A DNA stretch of 64,000 nt, from assembly GCA_014191755.1 (NCBI GenBank), contig BJHE01000006.1, positions 1-64,000 on the forward strand, given 5' to 3'. The notes beneath the pieces were generated by a model. The model saw only the letters and a program-made list of their open reading frames with translations, did not search any database and was not told where the DNA came from. Shown piece after piece: positions 17,600 through 27,600 of the stretch. The stretch comes from Cyanobium sp. GTDB taxonomy: Bacteria > Cyanobacteriota > Cyanobacteriia > PCC-6307 > Cyanobiaceae. Each line of letters begins with the position of its first letter. Within the stretch, counting starts at the first letter, position 1. The position numbers and the translations under genes are program-made.

Positions 17600-17628
17600 G
17601 CCGGGAGGGCCCTAAGACTCCTCCCGGC
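17600..17628 (-). other. Hairpin between tuf and rpsJ
   Basis: A 9-bp perfect stem (17600-17608 with 17620-17628, GCCGGGAGG/CCTCCCGGC) with an 11-base loop, 18 bases after the tuf stop. It is followed on the minus strand by TCTCTCC and not a T run, so it is more likely a processing, stability or partial attenuation element than a full terminator. Confidence 0.55.
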
Positions 17629-17646
17629 AGAGGCGCTGATGAAGCC

Positions 17647-18876
17647 TCACGCCACGATCTTGGAAACCACTCCAGCACCGATGGTACGACCGCCTTCGCG
17701 GATGGCGAAGCGCATCCCTTGCTCAATGGCGACCGGGCAAATCAGCTCGGCGCTCATCTTGATGCGGTCGCCGGGCATCACCATCTCCACGTTGCTGCCG
17801 TCATCAGCGGTGAAGGCGGTGATCTGACCGGTCACATCCGTGGTGCGGATATAGAACTGAGGCCGGTAACCGGCAAAGAAGGGAGTGTGGCGACCGCCCT
17901 CTTCCTTCTTCAGCACATACACCTCACCTTCGAACTTGGTGTGGGGCTTGATCGAGTTGGGCTTCACCAGCACCATGCCACGCTCAATATCTTCCTTCTG
18001 GATGCCGCGCAGCAACAGACCCGCGTTGTCTCCGGCCATGCCTTCTTCAAGCTGCTTGCGGAACATCTCCACGCCGGTCACAGTGGTTTCGCGCGTGTCC
18101 CTGATGCCCACGATCTGCACGGTTTCACCCACCTTCACCTTGCCGCGCTCGATTCGGCCGGTGGCCACGGTGCCGCGGCCGGTGATCGAAAACACGTCTT
18201 CGATCGCCATCAGGAAGGGCTTGTCGATCTCGCGCGCAGGCTCGGGGATCGACTCATCCACCGCATCCATCAGATCGAGGATCTTGTCGACCCATTCGTT
18301 TTCACCGCGGATGCCCTTGCCACCGCCTTGGATGTGCTCGAGAGCCCTGAGAGCGGAGCCAGCGATCACGGGGATGTCATCGCCGGGGAAGTCGTAGCTG
18401 CTCAGTAGTTCACGCATTTCCAGTTCGACGAGTTCGAGGATTTCCTCGTCGTCGACCATATCTTTCTTGTTCAGGAACACCACAAGAGCCGGCACCCCTA
18501 CCTGCTTCGCTAAAAGGATGTGCTCCTTGGTCTGGGCCATCGGACCATCGGTGGCGGCCACCACGAGGATGGCGCCGTCCATCTGGGCGGCGCCGGTGAT
18601 CATGTTCTTCACGTAGTCAGCGTGGCCGGGGCAATCCACGTGGGCGTAGTGACGGCTCTCGGTTTCGTACTCAACGTGAGCGGTGTTGATCGTGATACCC
18701 CGTTCCTTCTCTTCAGGAGCGCCGTCGATTTGGTCGTAGGCCTGAGCCTTGGCTTGGCCCAGGGTCGACAGAACGTTGGTGATGGCGGCCGTCAGCGTTG
18801 TCTTGCCATGGTCAACGTGGCCGATGGTGCCGATGTTGACGTGGGGTTTGTTCCTCTCGAACTTCTCGCGAGCCAT
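17647..18876 (-). CDS. tuf: Elongation factor Tu
   Basis: GTPase that delivers aminoacyl-tRNA to the ribosome. 409 residues. Nucleotide-binding motifs: [10 protein letters not shown] (P-loop), [12 protein letters not shown] (G3) and NKKDMVDD (NKxD), followed by beta-barrel domains 2 and 3 ending VSKIVA. The extended loop containing [19 protein letters not shown] is typical of cyanobacterial and plastid EF-Tu. It lies 45 bases after fusA in the str operon. Confidence 0.98.
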   Translation of the reverse strand: MAREKFERNKPHVNIGTIGHVDHGKTTLTAAITNVLSTLGQAKAQAYDQIDGAPEEKERGITINTAHVEYETESRHYAHVDCPGHADYVKNMITGAAQMDGAILVVAATDGPMAQTKEHILLAKQVGVPALVVFLNKKDMVDDEEILELVELEMRELLSSYDFPGDDIPVIAGSALRALEHIQGGGKGIRGENEWVDKILDLMDAVDESIPEPAREIDKPFLMAIEDVFSITGRGTVATGRIERGKVKVGETVQIVGIRDTRETTVTGVEMFRKQLEEGMAGDNAGLLLRGIQKEDIERGMVLVKPNSIKPHTKFEGEVYVLKKEEGGRHTPFFAGYRPQFYIRTTDVTGQITAFTADDGSNVEMVMPGDRIKMSAELICPVAIEQGMRFAIREGGRTIGAGVVSKIVA

Positions 18877-18921
18877 GATGAAAAAGAATCGGGGTGGGTG
18901 GGTTGGAGTGGGGGTGAAAGA

Positions 18922-20997
18922 TCAGGAATTGCCCTGATTCTTGGAGATGATGGCTTCAGCGACGTTGCGAGGAACTTCCTCGTAGTGGCTGAACTCCATC
19001 GAGAAGATACCCCGACCCTGGGTCATGGATCGGAGCTGGGTGGCGTAGCCGAACATCTCGGCCAGAGGCACCTTGGCCTGGACCTTGGACAACCCATCAT
19101 CGACGGACTGTCCTTCAACCTGACCGCGACGGGAAGAGAGGTCGCCGATGATCGATCCGAGGAAATCCTCAGGGATCTCGACCTCCACCTTCATCATCGG
19201 CTCAAGAAGCACAGGATTGCACTTCTTGACGCCGTCCTTGAAGGCCATGGAACCAGCGATCTTGAACGCCATCTCCGATGAGTCGACGTCGTGATAAGAG
19301 CCATCCACCATGGTGACCTTCACATCGATCATCGGGAAACCAGCAATCACGCCGGATTGACAGGTTTCCTTCATGCCGGCTTCCGCCGGACCGATGTATT
19401 CCTTGGGAACGATACCGCCAACGATCTTGTTGACGAATTCGAAACCGGAACCCGGCTCTCCAGGTTGCATTTCGATCACCACGTGGCCGTACTGGCCCTT
19501 GCCGCCGGTCTGCCGAGCGAACTTTCCCTCACCTTTGGCGCTGCCCCGGATGGTTTCACGGTAAGAAACCTGGGGAGCGCCGATGTTGGCCTCCACCTTG
19601 AATTCCCGGAGCATGCGGTCCACCAGGATTTCCAGGTGCAGTTCGCCCATGCCGGCGATCACGGTCTGGTTGGTTTCCGGATCGGTGCGAACCCGGAAGG
19701 TGGGATCTTCCTCCGAGAGCGACTGAAGTGCCTTGCCAAGCTTCTCCATATCCCCCTTGGTTTTGGGTTCCACGGCCACCGAAATCACCGGTTCAGGGAT
19801 GAACAGGGATTCCAGGATGATCGGAGAGCTCTCAACGCAGAGTGTGTCGCCGGTGGTGGTGTCCTTGAGTCCGAGCACGGCACCAAGGTCGCCGGCTCGC
19901 AGCTCATCCACTTCTTCCCGATCGTCTGCCTTGAGCAGGATCAGGCGGGAGATGCGCTCCTTCTTGTCCTTGGTGGCATTCAGCACATAGCTGCCCTTCT
20001 GGAGCACACCGGAGTAAATCCGCACAAAAGTGAGCTTGCCGAAGGGATCGGCCATCACCTTGAACGCCAGGGCACTGAAGGGAGCGCTGTCGTCAGCAGG
20101 ACGCACAGCTTCGGTGCCATCGGCCAGCACACCCTGAATCGGGGGAACGTCCACAGGCGCGGGCAGGTAGTCAACCACCGCATCAAGCAGCAGCTGCACT
20201 CCCTTGTTCTTGAAGGCGGAACCGCACAGCATCGGCACCAAACCGTGCTTCAGCACACCGACCCGAATCCCCTTGCGCAGCTGCGCTTCATTGAGTTCGC
20301 CGCTTTCAAGGAAGATCTCCAGCAGTTCCTCATCGGTTTCGGCCACGCTCTCCATCAGCGCGGCACGCCACTGGGCGGCCTCCTCGAGCATCGACGCCGG
20401 AATGTCGGTCTCCTCAATGTCCTGACCGAGGTCGTCCTTGTAGATGAAGGCGCGATTTTTGACCAGATCAACGATGCCGATCAGTTCACCTTCAGCACCG
20501 ATCGGTAGCTGGATCGGCGCGGCGTTGGCGCGCAGACGATCTTTGATCTGGCCGTAAACCTTGAGGAAGTCGGCGCCGGTGCGATCCATCTTGTTGACGA
20601 AAACCATGCGGGGCACGCTGTAGCGATCAGCCTGCCGCCAGACGGTTTCCGACTGGGGTTGCACGCCACCGACGGCGCAGAACACGGCGATCACCCCATC
20701 CAGCACCCGCATCGATCGCTCCACCTCGATGGTGAAGTCCACGTGGCCAGGGGTATCGATGATGTTGATGCGGTGATCCTTCCAACTGGTGGAGATGGCC
20801 GCCGCCGTGATCGTGATGCCGCGCTCGCGTTCCTGCTCCATCCAGTCGGTGACGGCTGCACCATCGTGGACCTCACCCATCTTGTGGACCACACCCGAAT
20901 AGAAAAGGATGCGCTCGGTGGTTGTGGTCTTGCCGGCGTCGATGTGAGCGGCGATACCGATATTTCTGACGCGTTCAAGCGGAAAGGCGCGGGCCAC
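18922..20997 (-). CDS. fusA: Elongation factor G
   Basis: GTPase that drives ribosomal translocation. 691 residues, full length. Motifs: [15 protein letters not shown] (P-loop), [17 protein letters not shown], then domains II-V ending with the EF-G C-terminal fold ([19 protein letters not shown]). Third gene of rpsL-rpsG-fusA-tuf-rpsJ. A hairpin lies in the rpsG-fusA spacer. Confidence 0.98.
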   Translation of the reverse strand: MARAFPLERVRNIGIAAHIDAGKTTTTERILFYSGVVHKMGEVHDGAAVTDWMEQERERGITITAAAISTSWKDHRINIIDTPGHVDFTIEVERSMRVLDGVIAVFCAVGGVQPQSETVWRQADRYSVPRMVFVNKMDRTGADFLKVYGQIKDRLRANAAPIQLPIGAEGELIGIVDLVKNRAFIYKDDLGQDIEETDIPASMLEEAAQWRAALMESVAETDEELLEIFLESGELNEAQLRKGIRVGVLKHGLVPMLCGSAFKNKGVQLLLDAVVDYLPAPVDVPPIQGVLADGTEAVRPADDSAPFSALAFKVMADPFGKLTFVRIYSGVLQKGSYVLNATKDKKERISRLILLKADDREEVDELRAGDLGAVLGLKDTTTGDTLCVESSPIILESLFIPEPVISVAVEPKTKGDMEKLGKALQSLSEEDPTFRVRTDPETNQTVIAGMGELHLEILVDRMLREFKVEANIGAPQVSYRETIRGSAKGEGKFARQTGGKGQYGHVVIEMQPGEPGSGFEFVNKIVGGIVPKEYIGPAEAGMKETCQSGVIAGFPMIDVKVTMVDGSYHDVDSSEMAFKIAGSMAFKDGVKKCNPVLLEPMMKVEVEIPEDFLGSIIGDLSSRRGQVEGQSVDDGLSKVQAKVPLAEMFGYATQLRSMTQGRGIFSMEFSHYEEVPRNVAEAIISKNQGNS

Positions 20998-21069
20998 GGG
21001 GATAGTGCTCCGAAGAGGGTCGACAAAAAGCGGGCATAACTCTACCGACCGGCCGGTTGCCGGTGGCAG

Positions 21070-21099
21070 GGAGCCGGATCAGCCCAGGCATCCGGCTCC
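21070..21099 (-). other. Hairpin between rpsG and fusA
   Basis: A 10-bp perfect stem (GGAGCCGGAT with ATCCGGCTCC) and a 10-base loop, 8 bases after the rpsG stop. No T run follows. It is a candidate RNA processing or differential-stability element inside the str operon. Confidence 0.55.
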
Positions 21100-21106
21100 T
21101 GGGAAC

Positions 21107-21577
21107 TCAGTAGCGGTAGTGGGCGAAGGCCTTGTTCGCCTCGGCCATCTTGTGGGTCTCCTCCCGCTTGCGAACGGCGCTGCCGGCCTCATTGGCGGCA
21201 TCCATCAGTTCGCCGGCGAGCTTCTGGGACATGCTGCGGCCATTGCGGGCCCGGGAGAAATTCACAAGCCAGCGCAGGGCCATCGCGGTACCCCGCTCCT
21301 GGCGCACCTCCATCGGCACTTGGTAGGTAGCACCGCCCACCCGGCGAGCCCGCACCTCCACCAAAGGAGTGGCATTGCGAACGGCGGTCTCGAACAGCTC
21401 CAGGGGGTCAGCACCGGTGCGCTCGTTGATCAGGGTGAAGGCATCGGAGAGAATCCGCTGAGCCGTGGACTTCTTGCCGTGCTTCATCAGGCGAGCCACG
21501 ATCATCGAGGCGAGCCGGCTGTTGAACTGCGGATCAGGCAGAACCGGGCGCTTCTCGGCGGCGTTACGGCGGGACAT
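21107..21577 (-). CDS. rpsG: 30S ribosomal protein S7
   Basis: 156 residues, normal length. Begins [20 protein letters not shown] and contains [11 protein letters not shown] and the C-terminal [14 protein letters not shown]7 nucleates assembly of the 3' domain of 16S rRNA, and in E. coli it represses the str operon. Second gene of the operon, 56 bases after rpsL. Confidence 0.98.
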   Translation of the reverse strand: MSRRNAAEKRPVLPDPQFNSRLASMIVARLMKHGKKSTAQRILSDAFTLINERTGADPLELFETAVRNATPLVEVRARRVGGATYQVPMEVRQERGTAMALRWLVNFSRARNGRSMSQKLAGELMDAANEAGSAVRKREETHKMAEANKAFAHYRY

Positions 21578-21633
21578 GGAAACGAAGGAAAGGGACGGAC
21601 GGAGTGGGGATGTTGGGTGCGGTGGCGGATGGC

Positions 21634-22008
21634 TCAGGCCTTCGGCGTCTTGGCGCCGTACTTGGAGCGGGCCTGACGGCGATCCTTCACACCGGCGGTG
21701 TCCAGGGTTCCCCGGATGATGTGATAGCGGACCCCAGGGAGGTCCTTGACCCGGCCACCCCGGATCAGCACCACGGAGTGCTCCTGAAGGTTGTGGCCGA
21801 TGCCTGGGATGTAGGCGGTCACCTCAAAGCCGGAAGTGAGGCGCACCCTGGCCACCTTGCGGAGGGCTGAGTTCGGCTTCTTTGGGGTGGAGGTGTACAC
21901 GCGGGTGCACACCCCACGCCGCTCGGGACAGGCCCGCAAGGCGGGGGATTTGGTCTTGCGGGTGAGGCGCTGACGCTCGGTGCGGATCAGCTGCTGAATG
22001 GTGGGCAT
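21634..22008 (-). CDS. rpsL: 30S ribosomal protein S12
   Basis: 124 residues. The decoding-centre loops [15 protein letters not shown] and [14 protein letters not shown] are intact, with the lysine positions that mutate in streptomycin resistance unchanged. Ends [10 protein letters not shown]. Head gene of the str operon; the operon promoter should lie in 22009-22130. Confidence 0.98.
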   Translation of the reverse strand: MPTIQQLIRTERQRLTRKTKSPALRACPERRGVCTRVYTSTPKKPNSALRKVARVRLTSGFEVTAYIPGIGHNLQEHSVVLIRGGRVKDLPGVRYHIIRGTLDTAGVKDRRQARSKYGAKTPKA

Positions 22009-22130
22009 CGAGGGCCGTGGCGCTAGTCGGAGGGACTCGTCGTGTCACCCGTGTCGGTCGGACTGCCCGGGGACAGGTCCTGTCGGAGTGACTGGTCGGA
22101 CGGTCCGACCGATTTCGACAATCCGACACC
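22009..22130 (-). promoter_or_regulatory. str operon upstream region with GTCGGA-rich dyads
   Basis: 122 bases between rpsL and the Fe-S carrier gene. A near-perfect palindrome GGTCGGAC-G-GTCCGACC lies at 22094-22110, and GTCGGA or its complement recurs several times between 22026 and 22127. This stretch must hold the 3' end of the preceding gene's transcript and the str promoter or leader. I could not place a convincing -10/-35 pair. Confidence 0.45.
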
Positions 22131-22487
22131 TTACTGCCCGGCCGTCCCTCGTCCAGGGTCACGGCGGAAAGCAGCCCCGCAGGCGCATGTATGGACCCCC
22201 TCCACCGGCCGGACCAGAAAGGCGCCGCCACTGAGATCACCCCGGTAGTCGAGCAGCAGACCGGTGAGCAGAGGCAGCTGGGCAGCCGGAGCATGGAGGC
22301 TCACGCCGTCGGCCCGGGCCACAGGGAAGCCGGCGAGGTGGCCGGGCCGCAGGCGGATCGTCCAGGGTTCGCACCCCCCCTCCAGCAAATCGATGTGCAT
22401 CAGACCGGGGGTGCCGGCCACCGCCGCCTGGCGGCAGAGCTCCGCAGCGGCGGCGGCGGTCAAACGCAGGCTGTGGCCCCTGGGCAC
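22131..22487 (-). CDS. HesB/IscA-type Fe-S cluster assembly (A-type carrier) protein
   Basis: 118 residues. It has the A-type carrier layout: LTAAAAAELCRQA at the start, a first conserved cysteine in LLEGGCEPW, LDYRGDLSGGAFLVRP, and the C-terminal CACG pair (CxC). These three cysteines can bind and transfer an Fe-S cluster. It lies downstream of the phosphodiester glycosidase gene on the same strand and upstream of the str operon. Fe-S proteins needing such help are abundant nearby (Fd-GOGAT, LipA, PSI), but no direct link is shown. Confidence 0.85.
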   Translation of the reverse strand: MPRGHSLRLTAAAAAELCRQAAVAGTPGLMHIDLLEGGCEPWTIRLRPGHLAGFPVARADGVSLHAPAAQLPLLTGLLLDYRGDLSGGAFLVRPVEGVHTCACGAAFRRDPGRGTAGQ

Positions 22488-22545
22488 GGCGGGGATTCAA
22501 AGGCAGCTACCACTCTCGCAGCCCGACTCGATCACCGCCTGGGCC

Positions 22546-24402
22546 TCAACTGCCGGCCCGGGTCAGTGGTGCCGCGGCGCTCCGGAGGACCAGTCCCAAT
22601 CCATTGTGCACAGCACCCACCACGCCGCGGCCCTTCACGGTGTGGAGCCCCCCCATCACGAGGCCAGTTGAGCTGCCCCCATCCAGGTTCAGGGCATCCT
22701 GCAGGCCCAGGCCGGCCAGCAACTGCGTGGCCTCCAGCAAAGTGGGGCCCTCGTCGTCGACGCCCTCCAGGGTGAGCAGCCAGAGCTGACGTCCGTCGCT
22801 GCCGATCACGGTGCGGGGGGCTCCCTGGCTCAGGAAAGCGGCGCTGAAGCCCTCCGCGGCGCCATCCAGCACCGGTCGCCCGCCCAGCAGCAGCAACGGC
22901 CCTCCCCCCACCACGTTGTTGGCCATTCCCACCGCCGTGCTGGGGCGGCTCTCCAGGCGGAGGGTCCCCCCCTCAGGCCAGGGCAGGCTGAAGCCAGCGC
23001 GGCCCACCAGCAGGGTGTCGCCCGCCCCTAGCGGCAAGCCGGCGGCCAGAAGGTCGGGTCCGTAGCGGGCCCGCACCACCCCATCCCGGACCAGCACCGC
23101 GGTCTCCCCATCGACCAGGCTGCGGTAAGTGGGGCCCCAGTCGGCCGTGTAGCGACTCAGCCCGCGCTGCACATAGCCGCTGTTGAGCACCGACACCGGC
23201 CAGCGGTTGCCGCCGGCATCGAGCACCGATTCCTCGAGGCGGAGGCGGCCGAAACGTGGTAGCCCCCCTGGATCCCAGCCGACGGCTCCCCGGTTCAGGA
23301 TCGGGCCCGACAGCCAGCGCCCCTGGTCCCGCAGGGCGCCGAGCGGCAGCCGCCGCACCCGGTTGAAGAAGCCGCCGTTGATCGCCACCAGGGCGTCCTG
23401 GCGGTTCGCCAGGCGCACCAGGGAGCTCAGCCCCTCCATGCCATCGCCGCGGCTGAGGGGGCGAAGCTCAAGGTCGGAGTTCAGCAGATCGATCCGCACC
23501 GCATTGATCCGCACCCGACGGCCAGCCACCTCCCGCACCAGCCGCTCCCAGAGGATCTGACGGCCCAGGCGGGACTGGAGCCGGGGATCGATCCGGCCGG
23601 GACTGGCGGTGTCCACTGCCGCGGTCGGGTCGCCGGGCAGATCCAGCACCAGGCGATGGGGACCCCCCAGCGTGAAGACTCGGGTCGGGGCGGCACCGCC
23701 ACGGTCTGTGATCCGCAGCAGCGCACCTGTTCCGGCCCCCCGCAGACCCTGGCCCTGCAGGGCGGCGCGCTGGTCGGCGCTGTGGGCCACGGCCAACACC
23801 ACCCCCCCCGGCTCGCTGCTGCGCACGATCGCCGGACCGCTGAGGTCGAGCACCACCCGCCTCAGTCCAGGAGGGGAGGTGCTGGGGCGGATGCCCAACA
23901 GCCGCGGGGTTGGCATCTCCAGCAGCAGGGTGCTCCCGGAGGCGCGGGCCGTCAGGCCGTTGGCGGCCAGCAGGGGGGCGAGGTCGATGGCCACCTCGTC
24001 GGCCAGGGGCCGCTGGCGATCGGCTCCCACCACCAGCCGGGCACCAAACCACTCGAGCTCCAGCTCTCCGCCACCACCACGGCTGCGACTACTCACCCCC
24101 AGCTGGCCTTGGGCCACCTCCAGAGGCAGCCACAGCTCCCGTGGGGCAGCGTCTAGACGCCCGATCCAGCGCCAGGCTCCCCGTTGGGCCAGCCCAAGGA
24201 TCACCAGCCGGGTGCCCTCAGTGGAGGGTGCGGCGGCGGGGGCGGGGGCGGCGACCGGAGCCGCTGGCGGGCTTCCCAGGGGAGTGGGCAGCTCGGGCAG
24301 GGGTGGGGGCGGCGGCGGCGCAGCGTTCACCGCGGCCGCAGGAGCCGCCAGTAGGGCTGTGACCAACAGGATCGTGGCGGGGAGCGCCGCAGGCTGCGCC
24401 AT
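22546..24402 (-). CDS. Exported phosphodiester glycosidase (NAGPA/DUF2233) family protein
   Basis: About 618 residues. The signal peptide is near the start (LPATILLVTALLAAPAAAVNA), followed by a Pro/Ala-rich linker. The middle (about 60-260) has beta-rich, AMIN-like segments (RRVVLDLSGPAIV and LVLDLPGDPT). The C-terminal domain carries phosphodiester glycosidase features: DALVAINGGFFNR, AVLVRDGVVRARYGP, VIGSDGRQLWLLTLEG and LNLDGGSSTGLVMGG. It probably acts in the periplasm or cell wall on polysaccharide phosphodiesters; the substrate is unknown. ATG at 24423 is an alternative start seven codons upstream. It is transcribed divergently from gltB across 266 bases. Confidence 0.85.
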   Translation of the reverse strand: MAQPAALPATILLVTALLAAPAAAVNAAPPPPPPLPELPTPLGSPPAAPVAAPAPAAAPSTEGTRLVILGLAQRGAWRWIGRLDAAPRELWLPLEVAQGQLGVSSRSRGGGGELELEWFGARLVVGADRQRPLADEVAIDLAPLLAANGLTARASGSTLLLEMPTPRLLGIRPSTSPPGLRRVVLDLSGPAIVRSSEPGGVVLAVAHSADQRAALQGQGLRGAGTGALLRITDRGGAAPTRVFTLGGPHRLVLDLPGDPTAAVDTASPGRIDPRLQSRLGRQILWERLVREVAGRRVRINAVRIDLLNSDLELRPLSRGDGMEGLSSLVRLANRQDALVAINGGFFNRVRRLPLGALRDQGRWLSGPILNRGAVGWDPGGLPRFGRLRLEESVLDAGGNRWPVSVLNSGYVQRGLSRYTADWGPTYRSLVDGETAVLVRDGVVRARYGPDLLAAGLPLGAGDTLLVGRAGFSLPWPEGGTLRLESRPSTAVGMANNVVGGGPLLLLGGRPVLDGAAEGFSAAFLSQGAPRTVIGSDGRQLWLLTLEGVDDEGPTLLEATQLLAGLGLQDALNLDGGSSTGLVMGGLHTVKGRGVVGAVHNGLGLVLRSAAAPLTRAGS

Positions 24403-24668
24403 CGGGTCCGGGGTCGGGGGCATGAAAGTTAGACCTGCCTAGAAGTGCATGGTGAACGGGCTGGCGATGGCCAATCCCTAGGATCAAATGCTCTGCCCGG
24501 CTGCGGCGCACCTCTCTGCCGCGGATCCCCGATCCCCCAAACCGATCCAGGCTCCCGTCCACCCTCTTCAGGATGCCCGGATCGTGGATCAATCCTCTGG
24601 ATCAACCCTGCTGGATCCCCCAGACCCACCGATCAGACGTTCCGCTTCCGCTAGCACCACGACGGGTT

Positions 24669-27600
24669 ATGCCTTCCTTCTCCGCTCCCCTCTGGCCCCA
24701 CTGCGACAGTCCGGCGCCGGCGGCGGTGGCAGGCGAGAAGGATGCCTGCGGCGTCGGATTTCTGGCCCACCTCGATGGCACCCCCAACCACTGGGTGCTG
24801 CAGCAGGCGCTGCGGGGCCTGCGCTGCATGGAGCACCGGGGGGGATGCGGTGGTGACGGCGATTCCGGCGATGGCGCCGGGATCCTCTGCGGCATTCCCT
24901 GGAGCTACCTGGAAGCGGTGTGGCCGGCAGCCGTCAGCGGCGAAGCGGGCGTACGGGGGCTGGCGATGGTGTTTCTCCCCGCCGATGCCAGCCGCTGCCA
25001 GGAGGCCCGCCGCTTCTGCGAGGAGGAAGCCGCCGGTCTGGGGCTCCTCAGCCTGGGCTGGAGGCCCGTGCCGGTGGACCCCGCCGTGCTCGGTCCGATG
25101 GCCCGGGACACTGCCCCGGTGATCGAGCAATGGCTGCTGCTGGCCCCGGGGGCGTCCCCCTCCATAGCCGTGGATGTGGATGGCCTTGAGGCGCTGCTAT
25201 TCCGCCTGCGGCGCCGCGCCGTGGACCGCACCCGCGAGGCATGGGGCAGCGACATCGGCAACCTTTATTTCGCCTCGATCAGCGCCCGCACGGTTGTGTA
25301 CAAAGGCATGGTCCGTTCCGAGGTACTGGATCGCTTCTACGCCGATCTGCGCGACGAACGCTTCACGGTGAGTTTCGCGGTCTACCACCGCCGCTTCAGC
25401 ACCAACACCCTGCCCCGCTGGCCCCTGGCCCAGCCGATGCGGCTGCTCGGCCACAACGGCGAGATCAACACCCTGCTGGGCAACATCAACTGGGCCAGTG
25501 CCGCCGAGGCCAATCTCGAGGCCGTCTGGGGCGATGCCGCCTCCGACCTGCGGCCCCTTGTGAATGCCGCCTTCAGCGATTCCGCCAACCTCGATGCCAC
25601 CCTCGAACTGATGGTGCGCAGCGGCCGGCCGATCACCGACAGCCTGCTCACCCTGGTGCCGGAGGCCTTCCGCGACCAACCTGAGCTCGATCGACTCCCG
25701 GCGATCAAAGACTTTTACGAATACAACGCCTGTCTGCAGGAACCTTGGGATGGCCCGGCCCTGCTTGTGTTCAGCGATGGCCGCATGGTGGGGGCCACCC
25801 TCGATCGCAATGGCCTGCGGCCCGCCCGCTACTGCATCACCAGCGATGGCTACGTGGTGATGGGCTCGGAAACCGGCGTGGTGGAGCTGGAGGAAAGCCG
25901 CATCATCGAAAAGGGCCGCCTCGGTCCTGGCCAGATGCTGGCGATCGATCTGGAGCAGGGGCGGGTGCTGCGCAACTGGGAGGTGAAGGAGCAGAGTGCC
26001 TCCCGCCACCCCTATGGCACCTGGCTCGCCGCCTATCGCCGCAACCTGGCCCCCGGTGCCTGGGCGCAGGAGCGCCGCCTCGCCGACCTCGAACTGCTCA
26101 AGCAACAGAGCGCCTTCGGTTTCACCGCCGAAGACCTGGATCTGGTGATCGAGGACATGGCCGGGGCCGGCAAGGAGCCCACCTACTGCATGGGCGACGA
26201 CATTCCCCTGGCGGTGCTCTCCTCCAAGCCCCACCTCCTCTACGACTACTTCAAGCAGCGCTTCGCACAGGTGACGAACCCGCCGATCGACCCGCTGCGC
26301 GAAAAGCTGGTGATGAGCCTGGAGATGCACCTGGGCCAGCGCGGGTCGGCCCTCCGCCCCGAGCCCACCGGCGCTGGGGTACTGCACCTCAACAGCCCGG
26401 TGCTCAATGAGGCCGAGCTGGCCGATCTGGCCGGCCATGGCCTGCCCCTTGCCACCCTCTCCACCTTGCTGCCGGTGACCGATGGTCCGGCTGGTCTGGA
26501 GCAGGCGGTGGCCCGGCTATGTGCCGGGGCCGAAACCGCAGTGCGCGAAGGCAGTTGCATCCTGGTGCTCTCCGACCGCAGCGCTGGCGGGATCAGCGCT
26601 GGCACCACCTACATCCCCCCCCTCCTGGCGGTCGGGGCGGTTCACCATCACCTGCTGCGCCTGGGCCTGCGGCTGCAGAGCTCGATCGTGGTCGATACCG
26701 CCCAGTGCTGGAGCACCCATCACCTGGCCTGCCTGATCGGCTATGGGGCCAGCGCCGTGTGCCCCTGGCTGGCCTGGGAAACCACCCGCCATTGGTTGGC
26801 CCACCCCAAGACCCGCTCTCTGATTGAGCGGGGCAAACTTCCTGATCTCACTCCCGATGCGGCGCAGGCCAACGTACGCAAGGCCCTGGAAGATGGCCTC
26901 CGCAAGATCCTCTCCAAGATTGGCATCTCGCTGCTGGCCAGCTACCACGGCGCCCAGATCTTCGAGGCGATCGGCATCGGCGCCGATCTGATCGCCCTGG
27001 CTTTCACCGGCACCACCAGCCGGGTGGCGGGTCTGAGCCTGACCGATCTCGCTAGCGAAACACTCGCCTTCCACGCCAAGGCCTACCCCGAACTCAACCG
27101 CACCAAGCTCGAGTTCATGGGCTTCGTGCAGTACCGCACCGGCGGTGAATACCACCTCAACAGCCCGGAGATGGCCAAGGCCCTCCATGCCGCCGTGGCG
27201 GCAGGCCCCGGCTATGACCACTTCGCCACCTACCAAACCCTGCTCGAAAACCGGCCGGTCACGGCCCTGCGTGATCTGCTCCAGCTGCGAAAGGCCGCCG
27301 CGCCGTTGCCGATTGATCGAGTAGAGAGCATCGAGAGCATCTGCAGGCGCTTCTGCACCGGTGGCATGAGCCTTGGCGCCCTCTCGCGCGAGGCCCACGA
27401 GGTGCTGGCGGTGGCGATGAATCGCATCGGCGGCAAGAGCAACAGCGGCGAAGGCGGCGAGGATCCGGCCCGCTTCCACGTGCTCAACGACGTGGATGGC
27501 GAAGGCCATTCCGCCACCCTTCCGACCATCAATGGGCTTCGCAACGGCGACACCGCCTGCTCCGCGATCAAGCAGATCGCCTCTGGCCGCTTCGGGGTCA

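Noticed and set aside
24424-24668. Possible glutamine riboswitch or NtcA site before gltB
   Set aside because: No GTA-N8-TAC box or glnA-type RNA core could be found; only short GGATCAA-like word repeats.
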